This document shows, in pieces, positions 1 through 6,643 of a stretch of 10,781 nucleotides of DNA (position 1 is its first letter; the number at the start of each line of letters is the position of its first letter). The notes under the pieces were generated by a model, which saw only the letters and a program-made list of their open reading frames with translations, was not told the origin of the DNA and made no database searches. Origin of the DNA: Acidimicrobiia bacterium (GTDB lineage Bacteria; Actinomycetota; Acidimicrobiia; Acidimicrobiales; Bin134); contig VYDF01000296.1 of the NCBI GenBank assembly GCA_009843565.1, positions 1 through 10,781 of the forward strand. Direction: 5' to 3'. The position numbers were made by a program, and so were the translations under genes.

Positions 1-1589
1 CTGAAGCCGGTCGGCTGGCCTCTGAGGTCGTCGCCCCCACCAACCGAATAGGCGACCAGACCGGCAGTGTGCTCACCGACAACGGCGACGTCATCACACC
101 CGAGGGCTTCCGGCAGGCCTACCAGCAGTTCATCAGCGGGGGCTGGACCGCGGTGTCAGCAGATCCTGAGCACGGAGGTGCCGGATTTCCGCTGGTCATC
201 GACGTCGCCATCCAAGAGATGTTCACCTCGGCCAACATGGCGTTCTCGTTGTGCCCGATGCTCAGCCAGAGCGCGATCGGCGCGCTCAGCACCCACGGCA
301 GCCCCGAGCAGAAACATCGCTGGCTGCCCCTGTTGATCAGTGGAGCGTGGACCGGAACCATGCTGTTGACCGAGCCCCAGGCTGGCTCCGATGTCGGCGC
401 CCTCACCACTCGGGCGGAACCTCAGGCCGACGGGAGCTATCGGCTGTGGGGACAGAAGATATTCATCACCTGGGGCGAGCACGACATGGCCGACAACATC
501 GTCCACTGCGTGCTCGCCCGCACCCCCGACGCGCCGGTCGGCACTAGGGGCATCTCCCTGTTCATCGTGCCCAAATACTCGCTGGAAGAAGACGGCGCAC
601 TCGGTGGGCGCAACGCCATCCGGTGCATCGGGCTGGAGCACAAGGTCGGCATCCACGCCAGCCCCACCTGCATCATGGAGCTGAACGGGGCGGTCGGCGA
701 ACTGGTGGGAGACGAGCACGAGGGTATGCGCCAAATGTTCACCATGATGAACAAGGCCCGACTCCTCGTGGGCCTGGAGGGCTTGGCCGTGGCCGAGCGG
801 GCTTACCAGCAGGCGGCTGCCTTTGCCGCCGAGCGGCGACAGGGTCGCCGCCCCGATACCGAGCCGGATGCCCAAACCCCCATAAACCAGCACCCTGACG
901 TGCGCAGAATGCTGCTCGACATGAGAGCACGCACTGAGGCAATGAGGGGTTTGCTGTATCTCAACGCGGCGGCAGCCGACCGGGCGGCCCGCCATCCCGA
1001 TCCGGCCTGCCGCCAGCAAGCCCAGCAGCGGGCCGAACTGCTCACGCCGGTTTCGAAAGCCTGGTGTACCGACCAGGGGGTCGAGGTGGCATCCATGGGC
1101 ATCCAAGTACACGGAGGCATGGGCTTCATCGAGGAAACCGGTGCGGCCCAGCACTGGCGCGACAGTCGCATCGCCCCCATTTACGAAGGCACCAACGGCA
1201 TCCAAGCCATCGATCTCGTGAGTCGCAAACTCTCTATGGACGGCGGCGCTCCATTGGCCGGTCTGTTACAGGAGATGTCCGGCTTAGACAAAAAGCTCGA
1301 CGAGGCTGGCGCCGCAGTGGCCGAAGCCGCACGCTGGCTGAGCGACCACCCCGGAGATGACGCCCTAGCCGGCGCAACCCCGTTCCTGAATATGCTCGGC
1401 CTCACTATCGGCGGCTGGGTCATGGCCCGAACATGGGACAAGGCCCAGGAACTCGCAGCCGCAGAAGAATCCCAAAGTGGCTTTTTGACAGCAAAGCAGA
1501 CTTCCAGCCGCTTCTACCTCGACCAGATACTCCCGGCTGCCCCTGCTCTTCTTCCCGCGGCAACTTCTGGCGCTGCTGCGCTGGACTAG
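1..1589 (+). CDS. Acyl-CoA dehydrogenase, FadE/DmdC-like (5' end cut by window)
   Basis: FAD-dependent enzyme that oxidises an acyl-CoA thioester to the 2-enoyl-CoA in the cytoplasm and passes electrons to an electron-transfer flavoprotein. The reading frame is open from base 3, so the gene starts left of the window; GTG at 69 is only an internal codon. About 528 residues are visible, and the large family of this type has about 600. Counting from the codon at 69, the flavin/substrate motif TEPQAGSDVG is at 101-110, the FITWGEHD segment at 132-139, and the catalytic glutamate is E373 in IYEGTNGIQA. The last 110 or so residues resemble the extra C-terminal domain of the long FadE5/DmdC-type enzymes. 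The motif GEHD and the LFIVPK segment recall 3-methylmercaptopropionyl-CoA dehydrogenase (DmdC) as well as mycobacterial FadE5. Substrate cannot be assigned: straight-chain acyl-CoA or methylmercaptopropionyl-CoA are both possible. The stop is TAG, six bases from the stop of the converging gene. Confidence 0.93.
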   Translation, partial: EAGRLASEVVAPTNRIGDQTGSVLTDNGDVITPEGFRQAYQQFISGGWTAVSADPEHGGAGFPLVIDVAIQEMFTSANMAFSLCPMLSQSAIGALSTHGSPEQKHRWLPLLISGAWTGTMLLTEPQAGSDVGALTTRAEPQADGSYRLWGQKIFITWGEHDMADNIVHCVLARTPDAPVGTRGISLFIVPKYSLEEDGALGGRNAIRCIGLEHKVGIHASPTCIMELNGAVGELVGDEHEGMRQMFTMMNKARLLVGLEGLAVAERAYQQAAAFAAERRQGRRPDTEPDAQTPINQHPDVRRMLLDMRARTEAMRGLLYLNAAAADRAARHPDPACRQQAQQRAELLTPVSKAWCTDQGVEVASMGIQVHGGMGFIEETGAAQHWRDSRIAPIYEGTNGIQAIDLVSRKLSMDGGAPLAGLLQEMSGLDKKLDEAGAAVAEAARWLSDHPGDDALAGATPFLNMLGLTIGGWVMARTWDKAQELAAAEESQSGFLTAKQTSSRFYLDQILPAAPALLPAATSGAAALD

Positions 1590-1595
1590 CGGGCC

Positions 1596-1997
1596 CTATC
1601 CGCCTAATCGCTCGCGGGCTGCCGCACTGCGGGACAATAGGTGGGCCGGCAGAGTCGCCCCGTTCACAACCACGTCCCCTCCGGGGGCGTCGCCAGCCTC
1701 CGACGGCTCTTCCCCAACGTCCCCGTTTGATCCACCAACCAATTCCCCCGCCTCAGCCGCGGCCTCAGCCGCCGCTTCGGCGGCAGCCCGGCCGGCCAGA
1801 AAGTCCTCCCACTCCTCTTCCCGCACCAATTTGTCACGGTGGATAGACCCCCGCTCGGACCCATTGTCGAATCGAACCCAATAGCGCACCCAGCGCATAC
1901 CGGTGTGAAGCATTACTTCGCCCGGAGTGCCCTCAGCTACCCCGGCCAAGTCCTCGGCCAAAATAACCCGTTCTCGTCGGTCCAATAGCCCGGTCAC
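1596..1997 (-). CDS. Conserved hypothetical protein with Ala-Glu linker
   Basis: 133-residue soluble protein of unknown function. Residues 1-60 form a beta-rich stretch (ILAEDLAGVAEGTPGEV, then MRWVRYWVRFDNGSERGS) that looks like a small SH3-like barrel binding module, a pattern I associate with uncharacterised actinobacterial proteins. Residues 71-84 are a low-complexity Ala-Glu repeat (AAAE three times), followed by an acidic Gly-rich linker. The last 20 residues (LPAHLLSRSAAARERLGG) look like a conserved basic helix, so both ends appear constrained and the middle is a spacer. The GTG start at 1997 is chosen because a TACCCT hexamer lies exactly six bases upstream, fitting a leaderless mRNA; no Shine-Dalgarno is visible. 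The gene converges on the acyl-CoA dehydrogenase and diverges from the M23 hydrolase. No function is proposed. Confidence 0.72.
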   Translation of the reverse strand: MTGLLDRRERVILAEDLAGVAEGTPGEVMLHTGMRWVRYWVRFDNGSERGSIHRDKLVREEEWEDFLAGRAAAEAAAEAAAEAGELVGGSNGDVGEEPSEAGDAPGGDVVVNGATLPAHLLSRSAAARERLGG

Positions 1998-2003
1998 TAA
2001 CCC

Positions 2004-2009
2004 AGGGTA
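2004..2009 (-). promoter_or_regulatory. Candidate -10 hexamer for leaderless transcript of the 1596-1997 gene
   Basis: On the minus strand TACCCT is followed by six bases and then the GTG start codon, so the expected transcription start falls on the GTG. I see no convincing -35 element. The same geometry recurs at three other genes in this window. Confidence 0.4.
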
Positions 2010-2101
2010 TCCACCGTAATGGGGTCCGGAGAAACCGCCGTTTCAACCACCGATTCGTTGACCACATCTATCACATAAGCCACACTAGCCACATATCTGG
2101 G

Positions 2102-2135
2102 CATTTGTAATAATGTTTCAATTTGATTACAATTG
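2102..2135. promoter_or_regulatory. AT-rich promoter of the M23 hydrolase gene, with inverted-repeat symmetry
   Basis: In an AT-rich island, TTGTAA (2105-2110) and TACAAT (2128-2133) match the sigma-70/SigA -35 and -10 elements at 4/6 and 5/6 with a 17-base spacer. Transcription would start near 2140, giving a leader of about 35 bases before the ATG at 2176. The two elements lie in the arms of an imperfect inverted repeat (2102-2111 and 2126-2135, 9 of 10 bases pairing), so a weaker promoter, TTGTAA with TACAAA and the same spacing, also reads leftwards. The symmetry could instead be an operator for a dimeric repressor. Confidence 0.5.
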
Positions 2136-2175
2136 TGACTAACACCATAACGATCGCCGTTACCAACTGCCCCTT

Positions 2176-3516
2176 ATGAAGAAGTTCTTGCGGATCGTCT
2201 GCCTCGTTGCGGCCATGCTGCCGCTGGCCCTGAGCACTCCCAGCGCGGCCCAAGACTCGTTTTTTGAGGAGCGCGAGCGCCAGATCGAAGAAAAGAAGCG
2301 GGAAATAGAAGCTCGCCAACGCGAGCAAGCGTCTCTGAAACGCCAAGCTCTGTTCGCCATTGAAGAGCTGAATGTGACCAACGCCCAGATCGAAGAGGTG
2401 GATGCCGCTCTCACCGAGGTCAACAATTGGATCGCTGCGGCTGAAACTCGTCTACGGGCAGTGCAGCTCTCCCAAACCGCGGCTCAAGAGCGTGTTACCG
2501 CGGCCCGAGACCGGGATGCCGATCTAGACGAGGACATCGCAGCCATCCAGGAGCGTCTGCGCAACCAAGTGGTCGACATCTATCTGGACTTGGTGTACGA
2601 GCAGAACTTCCTCCTCCAAGACGGTGACCCCAACCGAAACGCTCGCCGCCAGTACTACATCGAGGAGCTCGGCGCCGACGCCCAGGTGCTCATAGATCGC
2701 CTGCGCCAAACCAAAGACGATCAGCAAATCGCGGTTCAGCAAGCCGAGCAGGCCCAAATCGAGATCGAGCAAGCCCAAGTCGAGATCGAAGAAGCCCTGA
2801 CTGACCTGGCCGAGCTCAGAAGAGCGCAGCAAAAGCTGCAAGAAGAGTGGAACCGCAAGCGAGAACTCCTCCAAGCGAGAATCGATGCCGAAGCCCAAGC
2901 CCAAGCCGAAATCGAGGGCGAAATATCTGGGCTCGAGCGGAACATCGAAGAAATCGAAGATGAGATCGAGCGCGAGAGAGAGCGAATCCGCCTTGAGGAA
3001 GAAAGGCGAAAGCGCGAAGCGGAACTGGCCCGCTTGGCCGAGTTGGAGCGCCAGAGGCAAGCCGACTTGGCTCTCCTGGCCGCCCAAGAGCGCATCGGCC
3101 AGTTCGACGATATCCAGATCCCCGCTCCACCGAGCTTCTTGAACCCGGTGAAGGGGCCACTTGTCTCAGGGTATGGAAACCGGGTTCATCCCATCTTCGG
3201 CACCGTACGTTTCCACGCCGGCCTGGATTTTGCCGCCGACATGGGCGCTCCCATCTGGGCCGCCGCCTCCGGAACCGTGATCCAGGTTCAAACGCGAGGT
3301 GGGTACGGGGACACGGTAGTAATCGACCACGAAGGCGGATGGTCGACGCTGTACGCCCATCTCTCAAGCTACAACGTAAGAGTCGGTGACCGAGTGGCAA
3401 CCGGCGACGTGATCGGCGGGATCGGCAGCACCGGCTGGTCCACCGGCCCCCACCTCCACTTCGAAATCCTATACCGAGGGTCGCCCCGCGATCCCGCCAA
3501 TTACCTCGACCTCTGA
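2176..3516 (+). CDS. Secreted coiled-coil M23 murein hydrolase (EnvC/NlpD-like)
   Basis: Zinc metallopeptidase or activator acting on peptidoglycan outside the membrane. The 446-residue protein has a signal peptide (two Lys, a hydrophobic core, probable cleavage near residue 25 after PSAA). A very long charged coiled coil follows, from about 28 to 308, rich in Glu, Gln and Arg. The M23/LytM domain runs from 321 to 446. All the zinc and catalytic residues are present: H347 and D351 in HAGLD, H395 in LYAHLS, and H426 and H428 in GPHLHFE. It is therefore probably an active endopeptidase rather than a degenerate EnvC-type activator. The layout resembles EnvC and the actinobacterial proteins that sit beside ftsEX, but no ftsE or ftsX is in the window. 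ATG at 2176 is the first possible start after an in-frame TAA at 2140; it has no clear Shine-Dalgarno. The gene is probably monocistronic, read from the promoter at 2105-2133. Confidence 0.93.
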   Translation: MKKFLRIVCLVAAMLPLALSTPSAAQDSFFEERERQIEEKKREIEARQREQASLKRQALFAIEELNVTNAQIEEVDAALTEVNNWIAAAETRLRAVQLSQTAAQERVTAARDRDADLDEDIAAIQERLRNQVVDIYLDLVYEQNFLLQDGDPNRNARRQYYIEELGADAQVLIDRLRQTKDDQQIAVQQAEQAQIEIEQAQVEIEEALTDLAELRRAQQKLQEEWNRKRELLQARIDAEAQAQAEIEGEISGLERNIEEIEDEIERERERIRLEEERRKREAELARLAELERQRQADLALLAAQERIGQFDDIQIPAPPSFLNPVKGPLVSGYGNRVHPIFGTVRFHAGLDFAADMGAPIWAAASGTVIQVQTRGGYGDTVVIDHEGGWSTLYAHLSSYNVRVGDRVATGDVIGGIGSTGWSTGPHLHFEILYRGSPRDPANYLDL

Positions 3517-3548
3517 TCGCGCCGGCATCAGCGCCTTCAACAAGTCAC

Positions 3549-3572
3549 GGCTCGGTTGTCTTAGACCGAGTC
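3549..3572 (+). terminator. Hairpin downstream of the M23 gene, possible terminator
   Basis: GGCTCGGT and ACCGAGTC pair (eight positions, one G-T) around an eight-base loop, 32 bases after the M23 stop and 19 bases before the dehydrogenase start. There is no T-run after it, which is common for terminators in high-GC actinobacteria but makes the call weak. It could equally be an operator or part of the leader of the next gene. Confidence 0.3.
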
Positions 3573-3591
3573 CCACGGCAAGACTGAGCCA

Positions 3592-4758
3592 ATGGAGGCC
3601 TTGGTATTCGAGCGCAAGGTCGCTCGCTACGTGGCCGCCGCGGCGGCTTCAAGGGTGGTCCCCGGTGCGGGCGGTGGGGTAGGCCCACTCCGCTTGCGCG
3701 ACATCGAACCGCCTGAGATGCCGGGACCGGAATGGCACATCATTCGTCCTCGGTTGACCGGCATCTGCGGGTCCGACCTGGCCACCGTGGAAGGCCGATC
3801 GTCCCGCTATTTCGAACCGTTGGTGTCATTCCCATTCGTTCCCGGCCACGAAGTTGTGGGCATCGATGAGGATGGGCGCCGATTGGCACTCGAACCGGTT
3901 CTGGGGCCAGCGGCCCGTGATGAGCCGCTCCCCTTCCCCGGCGCTGCCCCTGGCGACGGCGACGACTACGGCTATCTCCTCGGAGGAACCATCAAAGACG
4001 GCATCCAGATCGGCTTTTGCTCCAGCACTGGCGGCGGATGGGGAGAGATGCTGGTCGCGCACCAGAGTCAGCTTCATTCAGTGCCTGATCACTTCAGCGA
4101 CGAGGCAGCAGTGATGCTGGAACCAGCGGCCGGAGGAGTCCACGCCGCCCTGAAAGCCCAGGTCGACGCGGGAGCCTCGGTGGCAGTGCTCGGAGCTGGC
4201 ACCATGGGCCTGTGCTCGCTGGCCGCATTGCGGTCGCTCACCTCAGCCGGAACAATCATCGTCACCGCCAAACACCCCCATCAGCGGGATCTGGCCACCG
4301 ACCTTGGTGCAGACCTCGTTGTTGACCCCCACGAAGTTCGAAGAGCAGTGCGGAGGTTCTGCGGTTGTCGGATGCTGGGCGACTACCTATCGGGCGGAGT
4401 GGACATCACCATCGACGCGGTGGGCAATCCGGCATCGGTAGCCGATGCCATCGCCATCACCAGACCTCGTGGCCGAGTGGTGCTGTTGGGCATGCCTGAA
4501 TCAGCTCGAATCGACCTGACCGGGCTATGGCATCGCGAGACAGAACTGGTCGGCGCTTACACCTACGGAACCGAGAGCCTCCCTGATGGGCAAACGGCCA
4601 CCAGCTTCGCAATGGCATTCGATCTGGTGACTTCGGCCAACCTCGAGCGCTTGGTCTCTGCCCGCTATCCCCTAAGCCGGTATCGGGAAGCCATCGCCCA
4701 CGCCGCTGAAGCCGGCTCCCGGGGTGCCATCAAGGTGGTATTCGAACAGAACGTTTGA
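3592..4758 (+). CDS. Medium-chain zinc-type alcohol dehydrogenase, no structural-zinc cysteines
   Basis: NAD(P)-dependent oxidoreductase of the medium-chain dehydrogenase/reductase superfamily, 388 residues, cytoplasmic. The catalytic-zinc site is visible: C59 in GICGSD, H86-E87 in PGHE, and E177 in MLEPAAGGVHA, the sorbitol/threonine-dehydrogenase style of ligand set. The Rossmann nucleotide motif GAGTMG is at 201-206. The structural-zinc lobe (about 104-127) has no cysteine; at the canonical C-x2-C-x2-C-x7-C spacing, positions 112, 115, 118 and 126 are Pro, Phe, Ala and Tyr. The start ATG at 3592 has only a weak upstream Shine-Dalgarno; AAGACT lies six bases before it, a poorer form of the leaderless pattern seen elsewhere. 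The stop TGA abuts the stop of the converging Ldh2 gene with no gap. Substrate unknown; a sugar alcohol or other secondary alcohol is likely from the family. Confidence 0.88.
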   Translation: MEALVFERKVARYVAAAAASRVVPGAGGGVGPLRLRDIEPPEMPGPEWHIIRPRLTGICGSDLATVEGRSSRYFEPLVSFPFVPGHEVVGIDEDGRRLALEPVLGPAARDEPLPFPGAAPGDGDDYGYLLGGTIKDGIQIGFCSSTGGGWGEMLVAHQSQLHSVPDHFSDEAAVMLEPAAGGVHAALKAQVDAGASVAVLGAGTMGLCSLAALRSLTSAGTIIVTAKHPHQRDLATDLGADLVVDPHEVRRAVRRFCGCRMLGDYLSGGVDITIDAVGNPASVADAIAITRPRGRVVLLGMPESARIDLTGLWHRETELVGAYTYGTESLPDGQTATSFAMAFDLVTSANLERLVSARYPLSRYREAIAHAAEAGSRGAIKVVFEQNV

Positions 4759-5829
4759 TCACTGCGAGCCCAGCGGGGCCAGACCAAAGTCGGCCCCGAT
4801 GGCACTGATCTCCTCCACCAGAGCCGTCGGCAAGGGAATCCCCGAGGCAAGCCGCTCTGCTCGGTTCTCATGCTCGATCTCGCCGGGCACATAGATGCGG
4901 TCCACTCCTTCGGCCCGCTCAGTGTTGTGCACATCTCGAATGAGCTGGTCCATCTGTTCCCGAAACCTGTCCAATCCGCAGAAACGCTCGAGGTCCAAGG
5001 TCAGAAACATCCAGCCTTTGGCCAGACGACTATTTCCCACCAATTCGCATTCCGTCTGCTCGGTGTGCCCAAAGCTGCTCCCAGCCACAATCCCCGACAG
5101 GACTTCAACCATCAGCGCAATGCCGAATCCCTTGTAACCCCCAAACCAGCAGAGATTCTGTGCTGACGCTTCGGCCGTGTCCGTGGTCGGCCGTCCCAGG
5201 TCGTCGTTGGCCCACCCCTCGGGGATGGTCGGATCGCCGCGCTTTTTTGCCAGCAAGATCTTGTTGCCGGCCACCGCGGTGGTCGCGATGTCGTACACCA
5301 CAGGAAGCTCTCGGCCGGCAGGCACCGCCCAGGAGAACGGATTGGTGGAGAAGAGCCCCGATCGACCGCCATAGGGAGGGACAATGGCTGGCCCGTTTTG
5401 CACCGCCATGGCGAAGCAGCCTGCTTCCGCCGCAGGGAGGGTGTAGTAGGCCAAAGCCCCCAAATGGGTTCCCTCTCGCACCGTTACCGCCGCGACCCCG
5501 TGGGTTTTTGCCCGTTCCACCGCCAACTCCATGGCCGCCACCCCGGACACCTGCCCGAATCCAATGCCGCCATCCATCATCACCGTGGCGCCGTCGTCTC
5601 GCACCACCTTCACCTCGGTGACCGGCCGCAGATGTCCGGATCTCAGCCGAGCCACATAGAGCTCGACCAGGTGGGCCCCATGCGAGTCCACCCCGCGGAG
5701 GTCGGCCTCCACCAGATTGTCGACCACAATCTCAGCTTGGTCGAGGGGAACCCCCAACCCATTCAGAATGGCAACCTCGTAGCGCCGCAGCTCCTCATGA
5801 TCCAGCCGAATCACGCCCGCATCGCTCAC
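4759..5829 (-). CDS. Ldh2-family (malate/L-lactate/sulfolactate type) NAD(P)-dependent dehydrogenase
   Basis: Member of the malate/L-lactate dehydrogenase family that is unrelated to classical Rossmann MDH/LDH and reduces or oxidises 2-oxo/2-hydroxy acids (malate, lactate, sulfolactate, ureidoglycolate) or cyclic imines. The 356 residues match the usual length. Family signatures: RGVDSHG at 45-51 with the conserved His50; the THLGALAYY segment at 121-129, with His122; NGPAIVPPYGG at 145-155; STNPFSWAVPAG at 161-172; DIATTAVAGNK at 180-190; GYKGFGIALMVEVLSG at 231-246; and the C-terminal PGE...NR..R....GIPLP stretch. The GTG start at 5829 lies three bases after the doxX stop, so the two are very likely cotranscribed and translationally coupled. 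No leaderless-type hexamer precedes this start, consistent with an internal operon gene. Substrate cannot be told from sequence alone. Confidence 0.9.
   Translation of the reverse strand: MSDAGVIRLDHEELRRYEVAILNGLGVPLDQAEIVVDNLVEADLRGVDSHGAHLVELYVARLRSGHLRPVTEVKVVRDDGATVMMDGGIGFGQVSGVAAMELAVERAKTHGVAAVTVREGTHLGALAYYTLPAAEAGCFAMAVQNGPAIVPPYGGRSGLFSTNPFSWAVPAGRELPVVYDIATTAVAGNKILLAKKRGDPTIPEGWANDDLGRPTTDTAEASAQNLCWFGGYKGFGIALMVEVLSGIVAGSSFGHTEQTECELVGNSRLAKGWMFLTLDLERFCGLDRFREQMDQLIRDVHNTERAEGVDRIYVPGEIEHENRAERLASGIPLPTALVEEISAIGADFGLAPLGSQ
4774..4798 (+). terminator. Strong hairpin 15 bases past the dehydrogenase stop, inside the end of ldh2
   Basis: CGGGGCC (4774-4780) and GGCCCCG (4792-4798) pair perfectly. 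Inside them, after one bulged A, GAC and GTC pair around a CAAA loop, giving ten base pairs in all. It sits just beyond the plus-strand stop at 4758, as expected for a terminator of that gene, but lies within the last codons of the opposing ldh2 gene. No T-run follows. Confidence 0.35.
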
Positions 5830-5832
5830 CGC

Positions 5833-6345
5833 TCAGTTCGTCTCTTCAGACTTGGGAGGGCGATAGAACAACGTGAGCTGGGTCAAACCAGCCAACACAC
5901 CGCCGCCGGCAGCAATGGCCAAACCCACATAGCCATCCCAGTTGTCATCGATGCCCAGCGCATTGTCGATCGACCACTCCATAGGCCCCAAAGTGGCCAC
6001 TGATGCTGCAACCACAGCCAGAACGAAGGTGTACTCCCAGCCCTCTCTCACAATCATGAAACCGTTGTGCCGGTGGACAGTCCAAGCGGCCACCACCATG
6101 ACCCCGATCATGCCCGCAGCAGCCAGCGGTGTGAAGAGCCCCAAGGCCAAGAGCAATCCCGCGCCGATCTCGGTGAGCGCGGCCATCCAGGCATGCAACT
6201 TGCCCGGCTTCATTCCCATGCTGTCGAACCAGCCCGCGGTTCCGGGAATGCGGCCGCCCTGAAAGATCTTGCCGTATCCGTGAGCGGCAAACGTAAGCCC
6301 GATGCCCACCCGCAGAATCAGCATTGCCAGATTCATCTCATCCAT
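5833..6345 (-). CDS. DoxX-family integral membrane protein
   Basis: Small membrane protein of the DoxX family, whose members form or accompany quinone-linked or redox membrane complexes; in Mycobacterium a DoxX protein partners SodA and SseA. From the ATG at 6345 it has 170 residues with four to five hydrophobic helices, about 5-22, 53-70, 73-90, 103-121 and 139-160. The family-typical N-terminal motif GLTFAAHGYGKIF is at 16-28. The ORF stays open to an ATG at 6366, seven codons upstream. I prefer 6345 because TACTGT lies exactly six bases before it and because MDEMNLAMLILR looks like the usual DoxX beginning. It is the first gene of a two-gene operon with the Ldh2 dehydrogenase, which may mean the dehydrogenase feeds electrons to the membrane, although that is inference. 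Confidence 0.87.
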   Translation of the reverse strand: MDEMNLAMLILRVGIGLTFAAHGYGKIFQGGRIPGTAGWFDSMGMKPGKLHAWMAALTEIGAGLLLALGLFTPLAAAGMIGVMVVAAWTVHRHNGFMIVREGWEYTFVLAVVAASVATLGPMEWSIDNALGIDDNWDGYVGLAIAAGGGVLAGLTQLTLFYRPPKSEETN

Positions 6346-6351
6346 GGGCCC

Positions 6352-6379
6352 ACAGTACCGGCCCATCTAGTCTGGACAA
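6352..6379 (-). promoter_or_regulatory. Candidate leaderless promoter of the doxX-ldh2 operon
   Basis: Minus strand: TTGTCC (6374-6379, 4/6 to the -35 consensus), 16-base spacer, TACTGT (6352-6357), six bases, then the ATG at 6345. Its -35 element overlaps the six bases just before the divergent GTG at 6380. Confidence 0.4.
6368..6373 (+). promoter_or_regulatory. Candidate -10 hexamer for the leaderless small zinc-ribbon gene
   Basis: TAGTCT is followed by six bases and the GTG start at 6380. Together with the opposite-facing TACTGT at 6352-6357 it would make two divergent leaderless starts only 36 bases apart, so RNA polymerase could serve only one at a time. Confidence 0.38.
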
Positions 6380-6637
6380 GTGCCTCTCTGGCTCAGCGTG
6401 CTCATCGCCATTCTCGCCGGGATGATCCTTATCCGCGTCGGCATAGGTGTGCTGTTGATGATCCGCCAGCCGCTCCCGCCGCCGCCGCCGCCGGGAGAGC
6501 TGCGCAGGGTGAAGATCACGTATCGATGCTCGATCTGCTACGCCGAGGTCCGTATGACCTCAGCCCCCGAGGAAGACCCCGAGCCTCCCCGCCACTGCGG
6601 CGATGACATGGACTTGCTTGCTCCCATCGACGAGTGA
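6380..6637 (+). CDS. Small membrane-anchored protein with a Cys-rich (zinc-ribbon-like) tail
   Basis: 85-residue protein of unknown function. Residues 4-28 form one hydrophobic membrane helix, then a run of six prolines (33-38), then a compact hydrophilic tail. The tail has C50 and C53 (YRCSIC) and H72-C73 (PRHC), so CxxC plus HC could hold one zinc ion. The tail (YRCSIC..EVRMTSAP....EPPRHC..DMDL) looks like a conserved actinobacterial small protein, but I know no function for it. The GTG at 6380 is the first start after an in-frame TAG at 6368-6370 and lies six bases after TAGTCT. The proline run would probably slow ribosomes and need EF-P. With an N-terminal anchor and few charges before the helix, I cannot tell which side of the membrane the tail faces. 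Confidence 0.75.
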   Translation: MPLWLSVLIAILAGMILIRVGIGVLLMIRQPLPPPPPPGELRRVKITYRCSICYAEVRMTSAPEEDPEPPRHCGDDMDLLAPIDE

Positions 6638-6643
6638 GACAGG

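Noticed and set aside
156..1205. 349-codon open frame on the minus strand opposite the acyl-CoA dehydrogenase
   Set aside because: The translation has no recognisable domain, and long antisense frames are expected opposite GC-rich genes. The plus-strand gene has full family motifs.
1740..1792. Short GC-rich repeats in the 1596-1997 gene as a mobile or CRISPR-like repeat
   Set aside because: They are in-frame Ala-Glu codons and are explained by the low-complexity linker.
2058..2086. TTGACC at 2058-2063 as the -35 of the M23 gene
   Set aside because: No reasonable -10 lies 16-18 bases downstream; the pair at 2105 and 2128 fits better.
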